From contig NZ_LGDV01000238.1 of assembly GCF_001280015.1 (NCBI RefSeq), positions 62,001-126,000 on the forward strand: a stretch of 64,000 bases of DNA, given 5' to 3'. Of the stretch, positions 35,691 through 44,849 are shown piece after piece. Every line of letters begins with the position of its first letter. Position 1 is the stretch's first letter. Below the pieces are notes generated by a model. That model made no database searches and was not told the origin of the DNA. It saw only the letters and a program-made list of their open reading frames with translations. Source of the stretch: Streptomyces sp. MMG1121 (GTDB taxonomy: Bacteria > Actinomycetota > Actinomycetes > Streptomycetales > Streptomycetaceae). The position numbers and the translations under genes were made by a program.

Positions 35691-36945
35691 TCAGCGGAGG
35701 TCCACGGGGAGCGGGGTGGCGGTGAACACGTTGTCGGAGTCGATGCGGGACTTGATCGTCAGCAGCCTCCCGGCCCCTGCCCCGTACGCGTCGCGGACCT
35801 GGTCGGCGTCGTCGGGGCCGAGCAGGTTCGGGTATCCCCCGGGCATGGCGTCGTCGGCGAGCGAGGCATCCACCCGGTCCGCCCACGCGGCGTCCGAGGG
35901 GGCACCAGCCTCCCATTGGCCAACGATCTCGATCATCTGGTGCGGTCGTCGCTCGCCAAACGCCGCCTCGGCGACGGGGACCCGGGTCGCCGCGCCATGG
36001 AAGGGGTGGATCGACAGCGCCGACAGGGAAGAGATCCGGGAGGAGCCGGCCTCGACCAGGCTGCGTACCACCCGCGGGGTGAAGGACGCGACGTTGCGCG
36101 TGCGGAAGTGCGCGTGCCGCCCCGCCGGGAACGACTGCGCCACCCCGGCGATCATCGCGTGCCAGGCGGTCGGCTCGATCTGCGAGGAGATCGGGTCACC
36201 CAGGGCGCTCACCGGGGCCGTGGCCTCGGGGCCCCGCTCAGCAGCGCCGCTCCAGGTCGGCATGACCGCCACGAACGACGCTCCGTCGCGTCCACTCGCG
36301 ATGATCGTCTGCACGCTGAGCTCGTCGGGGGCCGAGGTGAGCAGCGGGCCGAGCCGGGTCAGCACCGATTCCGCCTGCGACCACGGGTAGACCACCATCC
36401 CGCTGTAGACCGGGCCGATGCGGTGCAGCCGCACGACCGCTGCGGTGACGACCCCGAAGTTGCCGCCACCGCCGCGCAGTGCCCAGAGCAGGTCCGGCTC
36501 GTGTTCCGCGTCGACGACGCGCACGGTCCCATCGGCGGTGACGAGTTCCGCGGAGACGAGATTGTCGCAGGCCAGCCCGAACCGCCCTTCCAGCGGGCCG
36601 TAGCCACCGCCCAGGCTCAACCCGAGCATGTGCACCAGCCCGACCGTGCCGGTCACCGGCGTCAGGCCGTGCGACTCTGTCTCCCGGGCCAGCACGTCCG
36701 AACGGACACCGCCGCCGATCCGGGCGGTCCGCGCCTCGACATCAACCTCGATCGTGGTCATCGCCGAGACGTCGATGACCAGGCCACGGTCCCGTACGGC
36801 TCGGCCGAGCCAGTCGTTGCCCCCGCTGAACACCGACAACGGAAGCCCGAGCGCGTGAGCGATCCGGACGGCGGCCTGGACATCGGCGGTGGTCCGGCAC
36901 CGGGCGACGCAGGCCGCCCGGGACGACACGGCTGCAGCCGGCATG
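35691..36945 (-). pseudogene. FAD-linked (BBE-type) oxidase, 5'-truncated
   Basis: About 415 residues of a berberine-bridge-enzyme-like oxidase: CRTTADVQAAVRIAHALGLP, LSVFSGGNDWLGRAVRDRGL, IGGGVRSDVLARETESHGL, GLSLGGGYGPLEGRFGLACD, LRGGGGNFGVVTAAVVRLH and a normal C-terminal DSDNVFTATPLP. The first 30 or so residues are replaced by antisense of an IS630 tail, so the native start is gone, although an open frame continues to 36983. FAD-binding parts are complete, so low activity from a chance start cannot be excluded. Confidence 0.7.
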
Positions 36946-37190
36946 CGCCAGTACGCCGCCGCACACGACTGGCTCACCATCATTCAACTTCCTTCGCACG
37001 AATTGGACTTGAACCCGGGCGAGGACGTCTGGTCGCTGTTACGGCACGGCCCGCTGGCCAACACCGCCTTCACCTCTGTTCCATCTGGCCGGACTGACTC
37101 CGCCGTCACGTCGCGCGGGCAGGCACATCCGTCCGGGGCTCATCAGCCTGGCGAGCCGTATCACCGATGTTCCGGTCTGCATCTTCAGCC
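36946..37190 (+). pseudogene. IS630-family transposase C-terminal fragment
   Basis: The forward frame reads RQYAAAHDWLTIIQLPSHEL, DLNPGEDVWSLLRHGPLANT, the segment holding the last catalytic acidic residues (DLNPxExxWS). After TAFTSV it decays. Its insertion coincides with the lost 5' end of the oxidase gene. Confidence 0.7.
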
Positions 37191-37255
37191 ATCTGGGCTT
37201 GAGGTCAGCCGATACCGGTTGGGGTCAGCCGATACCGGGTGGCGAGCGACGGAAC

Positions 37256-37834
37256 TCAGTGGGCGGGAACCTGCTCGGACGACGGCTGCCACTCCCGCCT
37301 GATCAGCCCGTAGACCCACGAGTCAGAGACCTCGCCGTTGACGACGCAGTCTTCCCGCAACGTCCCTTCGCGCACGAAGCCGAGCTTCTCCAGCACGCGG
37401 GCAGAGGCCACGTTGCGCGTATCGGTCTCAGCCTGGACGCGATTCAGGTCCAGCGTGTCGAATGCCCACCGCAGCACAGCGCGGGCGGCCTCGGTCGCGT
37501 AGCCGTGGCCCCACGCTGCACCGTCGAAGCAGTAGCCGAGCGACGCGCTGCGGTAGTCCGGATTCCACCTGTTCAGGCTGCACCAGCCGATGAACGCCCC
37601 GTCGGAGACGCGATCTACGGCCAGCCGCGCCCCGGTGCCCTCCTGTTCCATCTGCCGGCAAGCCGTGATGAACCTCTCCGCGCGCACGGGTTCGCTCCAC
37701 GGTGGCGCGTCCCAGTAGCGCAGCACGTAGGCGCTGCTGTGCAGTGCGAAGAGGTCGTTCGCATCCGCGTCTTCGAAGGCACGCAGCCGAAGGCGAGCGG
37801 TGTGCAACGAAGGGGTGGGCAGCGACATCGTCAT
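37256..37834 (-). CDS. GNAT acetyltransferase, RimJ/RimL type
   Basis: This encodes 192 residues from the ATG at 37834, with GGGAGGG just upstream. The acetyl-CoA fold features are clear: LHTARLRLRAFEDADANDLF, IGWCSLNRWNPDYRSASLGY, GHGYATEAARAVLRWAFDTL (P-loop-like QxxGxA region variant) and ASARVLEKLGFVREGTLRED. It is likely an N-acetyltransferase of a protein terminus or small amine; some relatives inactivate toxins. It is a monocistronic gene between transposon debris. Confidence 0.85.
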   Translation of the reverse strand: MTMSLPTPSLHTARLRLRAFEDADANDLFALHSSAYVLRYWDAPPWSEPVRAERFITACRQMEQEGTGARLAVDRVSDGAFIGWCSLNRWNPDYRSASLGYCFDGAAWGHGYATEAARAVLRWAFDTLDLNRVQAETDTRNVASARVLEKLGFVREGTLREDCVVNGEVSDSWVYGLIRREWQPSSEQVPAH

Positions 37835-37939
37835 GTTCCCTCCCCTGATCGGTGGCCGATCAATCAGACATCCGATCCGGTTCACTCGCAACGGGTTTTC
37901 TCCGCGAGCTGGCAGAGCGACGTGTCCGCTCATCGGCGC

Positions 37940-38090
37940 GCTCGAGCGCCCCCAGTTGTTGAGTTGCCGGGAGCGATCTCCGCGTCCATCGCCTCACACA
38001 CCGCCCGCGCCCGCAGCGGCGCATCGGCCGCGGCGAACACCGCCATGATCTGCTGGTAGGCCGGATGGTCCGGCAGCTTCGCGGCTGGCC
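37940..38090 (-). pseudogene. Winged-helix transposon-associated fragment
   Basis: The reverse strand contains AYQQIMAVFAAADAPLRARA then VCEAMDAEIAPGN, similar to the winged-helix part of the relic at 15662-16107 and to proteins found beside Streptomyces transposases. About 45 residues remain. Confidence 0.45.
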
Positions 38091-38121
38091 GCCACGGACA
38101 GTGGCGGATCGGGCAGCTCAG

Positions 38122-38225
38122 TCAAAGACCGACTCGGCACCACCGGGGCCCGCTGGGGACTCGCCGGCGCCGAAGGCGTACTCAAGTTCCGGGGACCGCG
38201 CGCCAACGGCGACTTCGACACCTCC
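38122..38225 (+). pseudogene. ISKra4-family transposase C-terminal fragment
   Basis: The forward frame reads VKDRLGTTGARWGLAGAEGV and LKFRGPRANGDFD, matching the end of ISKra4 transposases (TGxRWxxxxAExxLKxRxxxxNGDFD). About 35 residues remain. Confidence 0.6.
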
Positions 38226-38243
38226 TGCACCCAACCGAACCTG

Positions 38244-39092
38244 TCAGCCGCCGAGCAGGCCGACTGCGCCGTACCACAGCGGGCCGGGGTTGAGCCGGTC
38301 GCCGTGGAGCGTCATCATCCGGTCGAAGAACTCACGTGGACTCGGCTTCTCGGCGAGCAGCCGTTCCGCGTCCCGGAGGTACTGGCGGGTCTCCTCCAGG
38401 ATGACCGGGTCGTCGGAGCGCTCCTTGTTCTTGTGGCCCGCGACGACGGCGCGCGGCTCCAGTTCGGCGATGCGGTCGATGGCCGCCAGCCAGGCGTCCA
38501 AGCCGCCGTTGCCACCTTCGAGGATGTACGGGTGTACGTCGTTGTAGACGACGTCACCGGCGACCACGAGTCCGATGGAAGGCACGTGGAGGAAGGTCGT
38601 GTCGTCGGTGTCGGTGTGTCCTGCCTCGTACGCCTTGACGACGTTGCCCTCCAGCAGGAACCCTCCGGCCGGGATCGGCTGGGCGAGCACTGGGGTCTGC
38701 GGGATCTGTCCGGGGAAGACCCGGTCCCACAGCTGCTCCCGTCCCTCGGTGGCCTGCTGGTGCATGAGCCGGATGGTGCCCTCGGTCGCGTAGGCGGTGG
38801 CGTCGGGGAAGCGCTCGCGGAGCTTCCCGGTGCCGAACCAGTGGTCGCCGTGGCCGTGGGTGGCGTAGATGTACACCAGCCGTTTGCCTGACCGTTCGAT
38901 CCAGTCGCCGACCTGCTGGATCTGGTCGTGGGTGAAGGGCGGGTCGACCAGGACGGCGTCGTGCTCACCGTGGATGAGCGTGGACGCGAGCGGGGACGAG
39001 ACGATGGGGTCGCCGTTGGGCATGCGCTGGTCCCCGGCGCGCAGGGCCCCGTCCAGGACCAGTACCTCGTAGGACAGTGAAGATGCGGACAT
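38244..39092 (-). CDS. Metallo-beta-lactamase-fold hydrolase
   Basis: This encodes 282 residues; AAAGGAGG lies upstream of the ATG. The metal site is YATHGHGDHWFG (HxHxDH), with VVKAYEAGHTDTDDTTFLHV, VAGDVVYNDVHPYI and AVVAGHKNKE giving the remaining ligands. It matches the branch with AHL-lactonase-like and unknown actinobacterial hydrolases. SSPLASTLIHGEHDAVLVDP is the usual N-terminal strand. It is divergent from a CGNR zinc-finger protein gene over 232 bp, suggesting regulation by that protein. Confidence 0.85.
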   Translation of the reverse strand: MSASSLSYEVLVLDGALRAGDQRMPNGDPIVSSPLASTLIHGEHDAVLVDPPFTHDQIQQVGDWIERSGKRLVYIYATHGHGDHWFGTGKLRERFPDATAYATEGTIRLMHQQATEGREQLWDRVFPGQIPQTPVLAQPIPAGGFLLEGNVVKAYEAGHTDTDDTTFLHVPSIGLVVAGDVVYNDVHPYILEGGNGGLDAWLAAIDRIAELEPRAVVAGHKNKERSDDPVILEETRQYLRDAERLLAEKPSPREFFDRMMTLHGDRLNPGPLWYGAVGLLGG

Positions 39093-39324
39093 GGCATAGG
39101 CCTCCTTTGATTGTGGTTGACTCGCCGAGGCCGTTGAGACGACGTGGCCGTGCTCGCCACCCTCGCCTGAACCCGGCGCGGCCGCACCTGGGGTGCCGAG
39201 TGCGGAAGGACGTCCGGCACTCCGTTTCGTTTGTCGACGTAAGCTATCTTGTTACGGTTATTTCCGCTCAATAATGAATGCCAGGACCGCGATGCCGGTC
39301 ACTCGACCAGGAGGTGATGGCGCG

Positions 39325-39921
39325 ATGACATGGCCCGCTACCACGCGTTACGGCCTGGACACCGCTCCCGGCGGACTGGGACTCGTCCAGGACCTGCTCA
39401 ACACCGTCGCCGCAGGCTCCCCACGGGGACCCGACATGCTTGACGATCTCGAACGAGCACAGGCATGGGTGAATGACGCGACTGCCCAGTGGTCGGCCGT
39501 CACCGGCCAGCCCGTTCCCGAGGTGGTTCTGGACCATGGTGGCCTTGAGGAGCTGCGAGCCTTCCGCGACGACCTGCACCGACTGACCGCCGCAGCACAT
39601 GACCAGGCGCCCGAGGAGGGCACGATCACAACCGTCCTGCACACCGCCACTGCCGCGCTACAGCTCGGCGAGGACGGGCTCGTCCGGCTGGATCCACGCG
39701 GCACGGGTTGGCGGCGTCTGGCCTCTCTGATTCTCGTCGCCACCTTCGAGGGACAGCGGGCCGACACCCGGCGCCGCCTCAAGACCTGCCGCAATCCTCG
39801 CTGCCGGGCGGCCTTCTACGACCGCTCCCGCAACAACAGCGGCGTCTGGCACGACGTCAAGTCCTGCGGCAACGCCGCCAACCTGCGCGCCTACCGTGCC
39901 CGTCAGCGAGCGAACACCTGA
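39325..39921 (+). CDS. CGNR zinc-finger protein (ABATE domain)
   Basis: This encodes 198 residues from the ATG at 39325, with AGGAGGTG ten bases upstream. The N-terminal ABATE-type domain (GGLGLVQDLLNTVAAGSPRG, ERAQAWV) is followed by the CGNR segment KTCRNPRCRAAFYDRSRNNS and WHDVKSCGNAANLRAYRAR. The second Cys pair is incomplete: the position before VKSC is Asp rather than Cys, and CGNR reads CGNA, a variant seen in some actinobacteria. It is a putative DNA- or RNA-binding stress regulator, divergent from the MBL-fold gene. Bases 39922-40220 contain nothing recognised. Confidence 0.8.
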   Translation: MTWPATTRYGLDTAPGGLGLVQDLLNTVAAGSPRGPDMLDDLERAQAWVNDATAQWSAVTGQPVPEVVLDHGGLEELRAFRDDLHRLTAAAHDQAPEEGTITTVLHTATAALQLGEDGLVRLDPRGTGWRRLASLILVATFEGQRADTRRRLKTCRNPRCRAAFYDRSRNNSGVWHDVKSCGNAANLRAYRARQRANT

Positions 39922-40220
39922 CACGGCGACCGACGATGAGGGTCGTCAGACCGGCTTCGCTCATGGCGGGCGCCGGTTGTTCCCGGCGGATGAGTGCGGA
40001 CAGGTAGGCAATCGGAACGTCGGCATTCCACACACATGGCCCCCTCTCAAGGGTGAGGCAGTGGCAGCAACCCCGCATGCCCTCGTGGGCAACGGGCGAC
40101 GCCGGGGCAAGCTGATCCTCCCCGGCTGAGCGGTCGCCCGACTCCCGGACACAGAGATCCTCGCAGCCCAGTGCGGGACCTCCATGCTCTGCCGGTGTCG
40201 TCGCGCCCGCACGGCGCGGA

Positions 40221-40718
40221 TCAGGGGGTCACGGTGACGAAGGTGTCCGCGAGGCGGTCGGAGTCGGTCGGGTGGGCGGCGAAGGCAATGATGCGCCAGG
40301 TACCGGAGTCGTCACGACGGACCTCGAAGTGGACTGCGAGACGCTCGATCTCGGTGTTGTCGGCGGTGCGGCGCGACCAGATCACTTCGATCCCGGCCGA
40401 GCGCGAGCTGTAGGCGGTCACTCGGCTGTCGGGGACCTCGGTGTGGGTGTAGCCGGCGGCCTTCAACGGCTCCTGCTGCGCGGCAAGGTAGCCCAGGACC
40501 GAGTCCGGGTCGGGGCACCAGCCGTACACGGCACGAGCCGGGTCGGGGTCGTCGACCGAGACGCCGAGCGGAGGGACCCAGTAGTTCAGAACGGACCGGG
40601 GATCGGCCGACGGGTTCGCGGCCGCGGCGGTCCAGGCGGGGAGGTACTGGTCGAAGAACCAGTTGCGGGCCTCCTCGGCCGCACGCGCCACGTTGTCCTT
40701 GTATTGCCTGAGGTCCAT
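40221..40718 (-). CDS. SnoaL-like/DUF6841-type small protein
   Basis: This encodes 165 residues from the ATG at 40718, preceded by AAGGAA. It reads like an NTF2/SnoaL-fold protein: ARNWFFDQYLPAWTAAAANP, LNYWVPPLGVSVDDP, GIEVIWSRRTADNTEIERLA, HFEVRRDDSGTWRIIAFAAH. Such proteins can be isomerases, cyclases or binding proteins; no catalytic residue is assignable. The gene is monocistronic, divergent from the alpha/beta hydrolase run at 40977 across a region with a perfect palindrome. Confidence 0.6.
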   Translation of the reverse strand: MDLRQYKDNVARAAEEARNWFFDQYLPAWTAAAANPSADPRSVLNYWVPPLGVSVDDPDPARAVYGWCPDPDSVLGYLAAQQEPLKAAGYTHTEVPDSRVTAYSSRSAGIEVIWSRRTADNTEIERLAVHFEVRRDDSGTWRIIAFAAHPTDSDRLADTFVTVTP

Positions 40719-40877
40719 TTCGTTCCTTTGCCTTCCTTGCGCTTCGGACACGAGCGTCGGGGCCGCGGACTCGGGGGCTTCCACGCCACCAATTCCGACA
40801 AAGCGTCAGGTAACGGGAACCCGGCACACCGACCGCGAGGCGCGACATCCGGGAATGCGACCCCACGAGCGACTGTA

Positions 40878-40908
40878 CAACATAACCGTTAGCAGTATGG
40901 TTATGTTG
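40878..40908. promoter_or_regulatory. Perfect inverted repeat CAACATAACC/GGTTATGTTG
   Basis: Ten-base arms without mismatch and an 11-bp spacer, 68 bp upstream of the alpha/beta hydrolase start and 160 bp from the divergent SnoaL-like gene. It looks like a TetR- or MarR-type operator, but no such regulator gene lies next to it. Confidence 0.6.
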
Positions 40909-40976
40909 CATCGCTTAGGCGGTCTGACCCGGACGCGTGCGCTCTCAGTACACGGCCGCCCCCGGAAAGGGATGAA

Positions 40977-41889
40977 ATGATCAGGACGGAACGCATAGCG
41001 GACACGGACCTCAGGTTCCGGCGGCGCGGCGCGGGTCATTGCACGCTGGTGTTCCTCCACGGATTTCTCGACGATCAGTACGTCTGGGACAACGCGATCA
41101 CGGCGCTGAAGACCACGGGCATCGAATCCGTCCAGCTCGACCTCGCGGGCTGCGGGGAACGGGCCGCGACGAGTACCGGCCCGTTCACGCTCGACCGCTT
41201 CGTCACGGAAGTCGGTGCTGTCGTCGACGTCCTGGACAAGCCGTTCGTGATCGTCGGCCAGAGCATGGCTGCACCGATCGCCGAACTGGTCGCGGCGGCG
41301 CGTCCGGCGCGTGCGCTGGGTCTGGTCCTCATCACGCCCATACCGCTCGCAGGAACCCGGTTGCCGAGCGATGTTGTCCGAGCCGTTCCGCTCCCTGGGA
41401 GGCAACGTGGAGGGACAGCGCGCCGTTCGACAGCAGCTGTCCACCCTTCTCACCGACGCGGATCTGGACCGGCTCACCGTCGTCGGCGCCCGCGTGCGGC
41501 CGGAAGTGGTCCGCGACCTCGTGGACGCATGGAACACAGGCCACCCCGACGGTGCGAGACCGAGCCGCTACACCGGTCCGGTCCTGGTGGTCCGGGGCGA
41601 CGACGACGGGTTCATCACGCCCGACCTCGTCGCCGGTGGCGTGGTGAAGCGGTTTGCCTCAGCAAAATCGGTAGTGATCGACCGGGCCGGCCACTGGGTG
41701 CACATCGAGCGGCCCGCGGCCGTCGCTGCCGAGCTCGACGACTTCCTGGAAGAGACCTTCACGGCCCCCAGCGGCATCTGCCCCAAGGACACGGACGGCG
41801 CAGCGGCCAAGGCGCGGCTTCACGAGACGAAAGAGACACACACATGGCAGAGCGCAAGGACATTGAATTCACCGCCGAGGGCGCAGTGA
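40977..41889 (+). pseudogene. Alpha/beta hydrolase, frameshifted
   Basis: The first 130 residues (LVFLHGFLDDQYVWDN, LDLAGCGERAATST, nucleophile FVIVGQSMAAPIAELV) are in frame with the ATG at 40977. Near 41360-41400 the coding sequence moves to the next frame, continuing EPFRSLGGNVEGQRAVRQQL, VLVVRGDDDGFITPDLVAGG (catalytic Asp) and IDRAGHWVHIERPAAVAAEL (catalytic His). One indel splits the gene. The original frame runs on by chance into the next hydrolase, giving a false 586-residue fusion. If the indel is a sequencing error, this is a normal 290-residue enzyme. Confidence 0.75.
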
Positions 41890-42737
41890 CGCTGCGGGGA
41901 TGGTTGTTCACCCCCGACGGTCCTGGTCCGCATCCGGCGATCACGATGGCCCACGGGTATGCCGGGGTGAAGGAGCATGGACTCGAGCGCTTCGCCCGCG
42001 CCTTCGCGGAGGACGGTTTCGTCGTCCTGGTGCACGACCACCGCGCCTTCGGTGCCAGCGACGGAACTCCCCGCCAGGATGTGGACCCCTGGCAGCAGAT
42101 TGCCGACTGGCGTCGTGCCGTCTCGTTCCTGGAGAGCCGTCCCGAGGTCGACCCCGGGCGGATCGGGCTGTGGGGAACCAGCTACGCGGGCGGACATGCG
42201 CTCGTGCTCGGTGCAACCGACCGGCGCCTTCGTTGTGTTGTCGCGCAGGTACCGACGATCAGCGGATACGAGCAGGGGCTGCGCCGGATCCCGCCGGAGG
42301 CCGTGGAGGGGCTCGAGACCGCCTTCGCCGAGGACGAGCGTGCCCAGTTCGGTGGTGAAGCCCCGCGCCGCCAAGCCATCGTCAGCGACGACCCGGCGGT
42401 ACCGGCGGCCTACCGGGCGAAGGAAGCGATCGACTTCTACCTTCAGCCGCTGCCCACCGGCGCCTGGGAGAACACGGTGACGGTCCGCTCCAGCCGCTCC
42501 GCCCGGATGTACGAGCCTGGGGCATGGATCACCCGGGTCTCGCCGACGCCGTTGATGATGGTCGTCGCGGCCGAAGACACCATCACCCTCACGGATCTGG
42601 AGCTGGCCGCGTACGAGCGGGCGTTGGAACCAAAGCAGCTGGTGCTCATCCCCGGCGGGCACTTCGATCCCTACGTGTCCGAATTCGACATGGCGAGCAC
42701 GGCAGCACTCAGCTGGTTTCGCGACCACCTCTCCTGA
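41844..42737 (+). CDS. Alpha/beta hydrolase, dipeptidyl-peptidase/acetyl-xylan-esterase-like
   Basis: This encodes 297 residues from the ATG at 41844, overlapping the end of the preceding hydrolase. The fold is clear from VTLRGWLFTPDGPGPHPAIT, MAHGYAGVKEHGLERFARAF, DHRAFGASDGTPRQ, nucleophile GLWGTSYAGGHALVLGA (GxSxxG), acid VVAAEDTITLTDLEL and His PGGHFDPYV. It resembles actinobacterial DltD/DUF1100-type or UilS/YcjY-like hydrolases of unknown substrate. With the next gene it may form a small operon for side-chain or acyl degradation. Confidence 0.82.
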   Translation: MAERKDIEFTAEGAVTLRGWLFTPDGPGPHPAITMAHGYAGVKEHGLERFARAFAEDGFVVLVHDHRAFGASDGTPRQDVDPWQQIADWRRAVSFLESRPEVDPGRIGLWGTSYAGGHALVLGATDRRLRCVVAQVPTISGYEQGLRRIPPEAVEGLETAFAEDERAQFGGEAPRRQAIVSDDPAVPAAYRAKEAIDFYLQPLPTGAWENTVTVRSSRSARMYEPGAWITRVSPTPLMMVVAAEDTITLTDLELAAYERALEPKQLVLIPGGHFDPYVSEFDMASTAALSWFRDHLS

Positions 42738-42840
42738 ACCAGGAACCGAAGCCCTGGCGTCAACCGCTTTTGCTCCCCCACCGTTCTCGGAGGACGTCGC
42801 GTCACACCTCACCTTTTCCGTCGAAGACAGCATCGCCACA

Positions 42841-43587
42841 GTGGTGTTGCAGAACCCGCCGCAGAACCGCATCGACGAGCAGATGGCCACCGAGCTGGCC
42901 GAAGCGGTCAAGACGATGACCCGCAGCGATGCTCGCGCCGTTCTCCTGCGCGCGAACGGCCCGGACTTCAGCTTCGGCGGCGCCTTCGTCGACTGGCCGG
43001 ACACGGACGTTCATGAACTGCGGGCCCTCTTCGAGAGGTACATGAGCGTCTTCAACGAGTTCGAGCGACTCCCGCTGCCGGTGGTCGCAGCAGTGCAGGG
43101 GCTGCGCTTCGGTGGCGGATTCGAGCTCGCCCTTCGTGCCGACGTCATCTTCGCGGGAGAGTCGGCCCATTTCGGCCACCCCGAGCAGACACTGGGCCTC
43201 GTCACCCTCCTCGGTGGTATCCACCGCGTCGCCGAAAGCGCCGGGCGTGCCCGCGCCGCAGAGTGCGCGTTGACCTCCGAGCGAGTGTCGGCATCGACCA
43301 TGGCAGCCGCAGGCGTCGTCGCCAGGGTCGTCCCGGACGGCGTACTACTGAAGGAAGCCACGGCCTTCGCACAGAAGCTCGCACAGGGGCCCACCCGCGC
43401 CCACGCGGCCCACAAGGCCCTCCTGCGGGCCTGGGCCGTCGGCGGGATCGCCGCAGCGGACGAGGCCATGTTCGACATCGCCCTGCCGCTCTTCGAAACC
43501 GAGGACACCAGGGCCGGCCTTGCCTCGGCGGTCAAGGCCTTCACGGCAGGCGAGCCCCGGCCCACGCTCGACTTCCGGGGCCGCTGA
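42841..43587 (+). CDS. Enoyl-CoA hydratase/isomerase family protein
   Basis: This encodes 248 residues from the GTG at 42841. Coding similarity extends upstream (LTFSVEDSIAT) without any ATG or GTG in frame, and GGAGGA at 42789 is the only good ribosome binding site, so the true start is uncertain. The crotonase features are LRANGPDFSFGGAFVDW and QGLRFGGGFELALRADVIFA (oxyanion loops) and AHFGHPEQTLGLVTLLGG. It should act on an acyl-CoA in the cytoplasm. It follows two alpha/beta hydrolase genes by about 100 bp, hinting at a short degradation operon. Confidence 0.75.
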   Translation: MVLQNPPQNRIDEQMATELAEAVKTMTRSDARAVLLRANGPDFSFGGAFVDWPDTDVHELRALFERYMSVFNEFERLPLPVVAAVQGLRFGGGFELALRADVIFAGESAHFGHPEQTLGLVTLLGGIHRVAESAGRARAAECALTSERVSASTMAAAGVVARVVPDGVLLKEATAFAQKLAQGPTRAHAAHKALLRAWAVGGIAAADEAMFDIALPLFETEDTRAGLASAVKAFTAGEPRPTLDFRGR

Positions 43588-43669
43588 CCCGCAGCGCACG
43601 AGCACGGTCACGTTCCCGGAAGAGCGGGGCGAGGCGGTTGAGACCGTGAGGGCCTGTGTGATGTTGTGA

Positions 43670-43945
43670 TCAACCAGCTGCCGTCAGGCGGTCGTTGATC
43701 CAGATCATCGGGGCACGGAGGTGGAGGCCGGCGAGATAGCTCTCGGGTGTCCTGTCATGTCGAGTCGCGATGCCCCGCCAGGTCGTCAGCTTGTCGATCA
43801 GGCGCTCGACGGTGTTGCGTTGTTCGCAGAGATCGGCGCCGTGGCATGTGGGGCGACTGCCCCGGCTGCCCTGCTTCTTCCGGTTGGCGGCCTGCGCCTT
43901 CTGCTCGGGGATGACTGCCTTGATGCTGCGTTTCCACAGGGGGGT
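43670..43945 (-). pseudogene. IS5-family transposase C-terminal fragment
   Basis: The reverse strand reads IKAVIPEQKAQAANRKKQGS and RNTVERLIDKLTTWRGIATR, then PESYLAGLHLRAPMIW and a stop at 43670. This is the last third of IS5/IS1647-like transposases with the final catalytic Glu in TVERL. It abuts the thioesterase fragment. Confidence 0.7.
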
Positions 43946-44009
43946 GCGGTGCGGCTGGCGCGGGAGGAACAGGCCTTGTCGGCGCGAGGACGGTCAAGTC
44001 TGCCGCACG

Positions 44010-44849
44010 CAGCCGCCCCGGCGTTCGACCGGATCGAGGGCCTTCCCGCGGTGGAGGACCGGGTCCGGCAGTACCTGCCCGAGCTGCGGGCGGTGCAGCC
44101 GCACGGCCCGTACCGGCTGGCGGGCTGGTCGTTCGGCGGTTCCCTCGCGTTCGAGACGGCGCACCAGCTGCGGCGAGCGGGTGGAGGTGCTGGCCCTGAT
44201 CGATTCCATCATCCCGCTGCCCGACGACACCGGGCTGTCTGCCGCGGCCAGCGCCGAGAAGCGGTTCGAGCGGTTCGTCGAGTTCCTCGAAGCCACCTAC
44301 GCGCGCGGGATCTCGCTGCCCTACGAGCAGCTGGCGGGCCTGGACGACGAGGCACAGGTGCACCTGGTCGTCGCGGCGATGCGGGACGCGGGGCTGGTCG
44401 ACAGCGTCGTCAGCGACGCGATTCTGAACCACCAGCGGACGTCACATCTGGATGCCCGAGCACTGGAGCACTACACCCCGCGCCCCTATGACGGTCCGGT
44501 GTCCTTCCTCAGCGCGACGGACGTCACGCCGGACGGCCTGCGGGACCCCCGGTTCGACCTACGGGACCCGGCACGCGGCTGGGACGCGGTGTGCTCGGAC
44601 CTCGATGTGATCACCGTGCCCGGACACCACCTGTCTCTGCTCGACCCGCCCCACGTCCACTCGGTCGCCCGACACCTCGGCGCCATCCTGGCGGACGCGA
44701 GACCGAGGCCCGAAACCGCTCCGGTCCGGTCGGCCGACCGCGGGAACGGCCACCGGTGGGAATCCGATCGGGCTGGTCTGCCAGGCCAACCACGTACACC
44801 TGACCGGGAGGCTCCCCGGCTCGCCGGGAAGGATGGCTCATGCGCCTGA
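44010..44849 (+). pseudogene. Type I thioesterase domain fragment of an NRPS/PKS, frameshifted
   Basis: One frame gives VEDRVRQYLPELRAVQPHGP and YRLAGWSFGGSLAFETAHQL, the GWSFGG nucleophile elbow of NRPS/PKS thioesterase domains. After a frameshift at about 44180 the next frame gives ERVEVLALIDSIIPLPDDTG, a lid region and ITVPGHHLSLLDPPHVHSVA (catalytic His). A natural-looking C-terminus and stop follow at 44849. No adenylation, ketosynthase or carrier domain precedes it; IS5 sequence does. This is the relic of a natural-product assembly line. Confidence 0.65.

Noticed and set aside
35691..36983. Complete 430-residue FAD oxidase
   Set aside because: The first residues are antisense to the IS630 tail and do not match the family; the native start is missing.
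40977..42737. Single 586-residue bifunctional hydrolase
   Set aside because: The middle 160 residues are Arg-rich nonsense, while the second half of the first hydrolase is found in the next frame. Two genes with one frameshift fit better.
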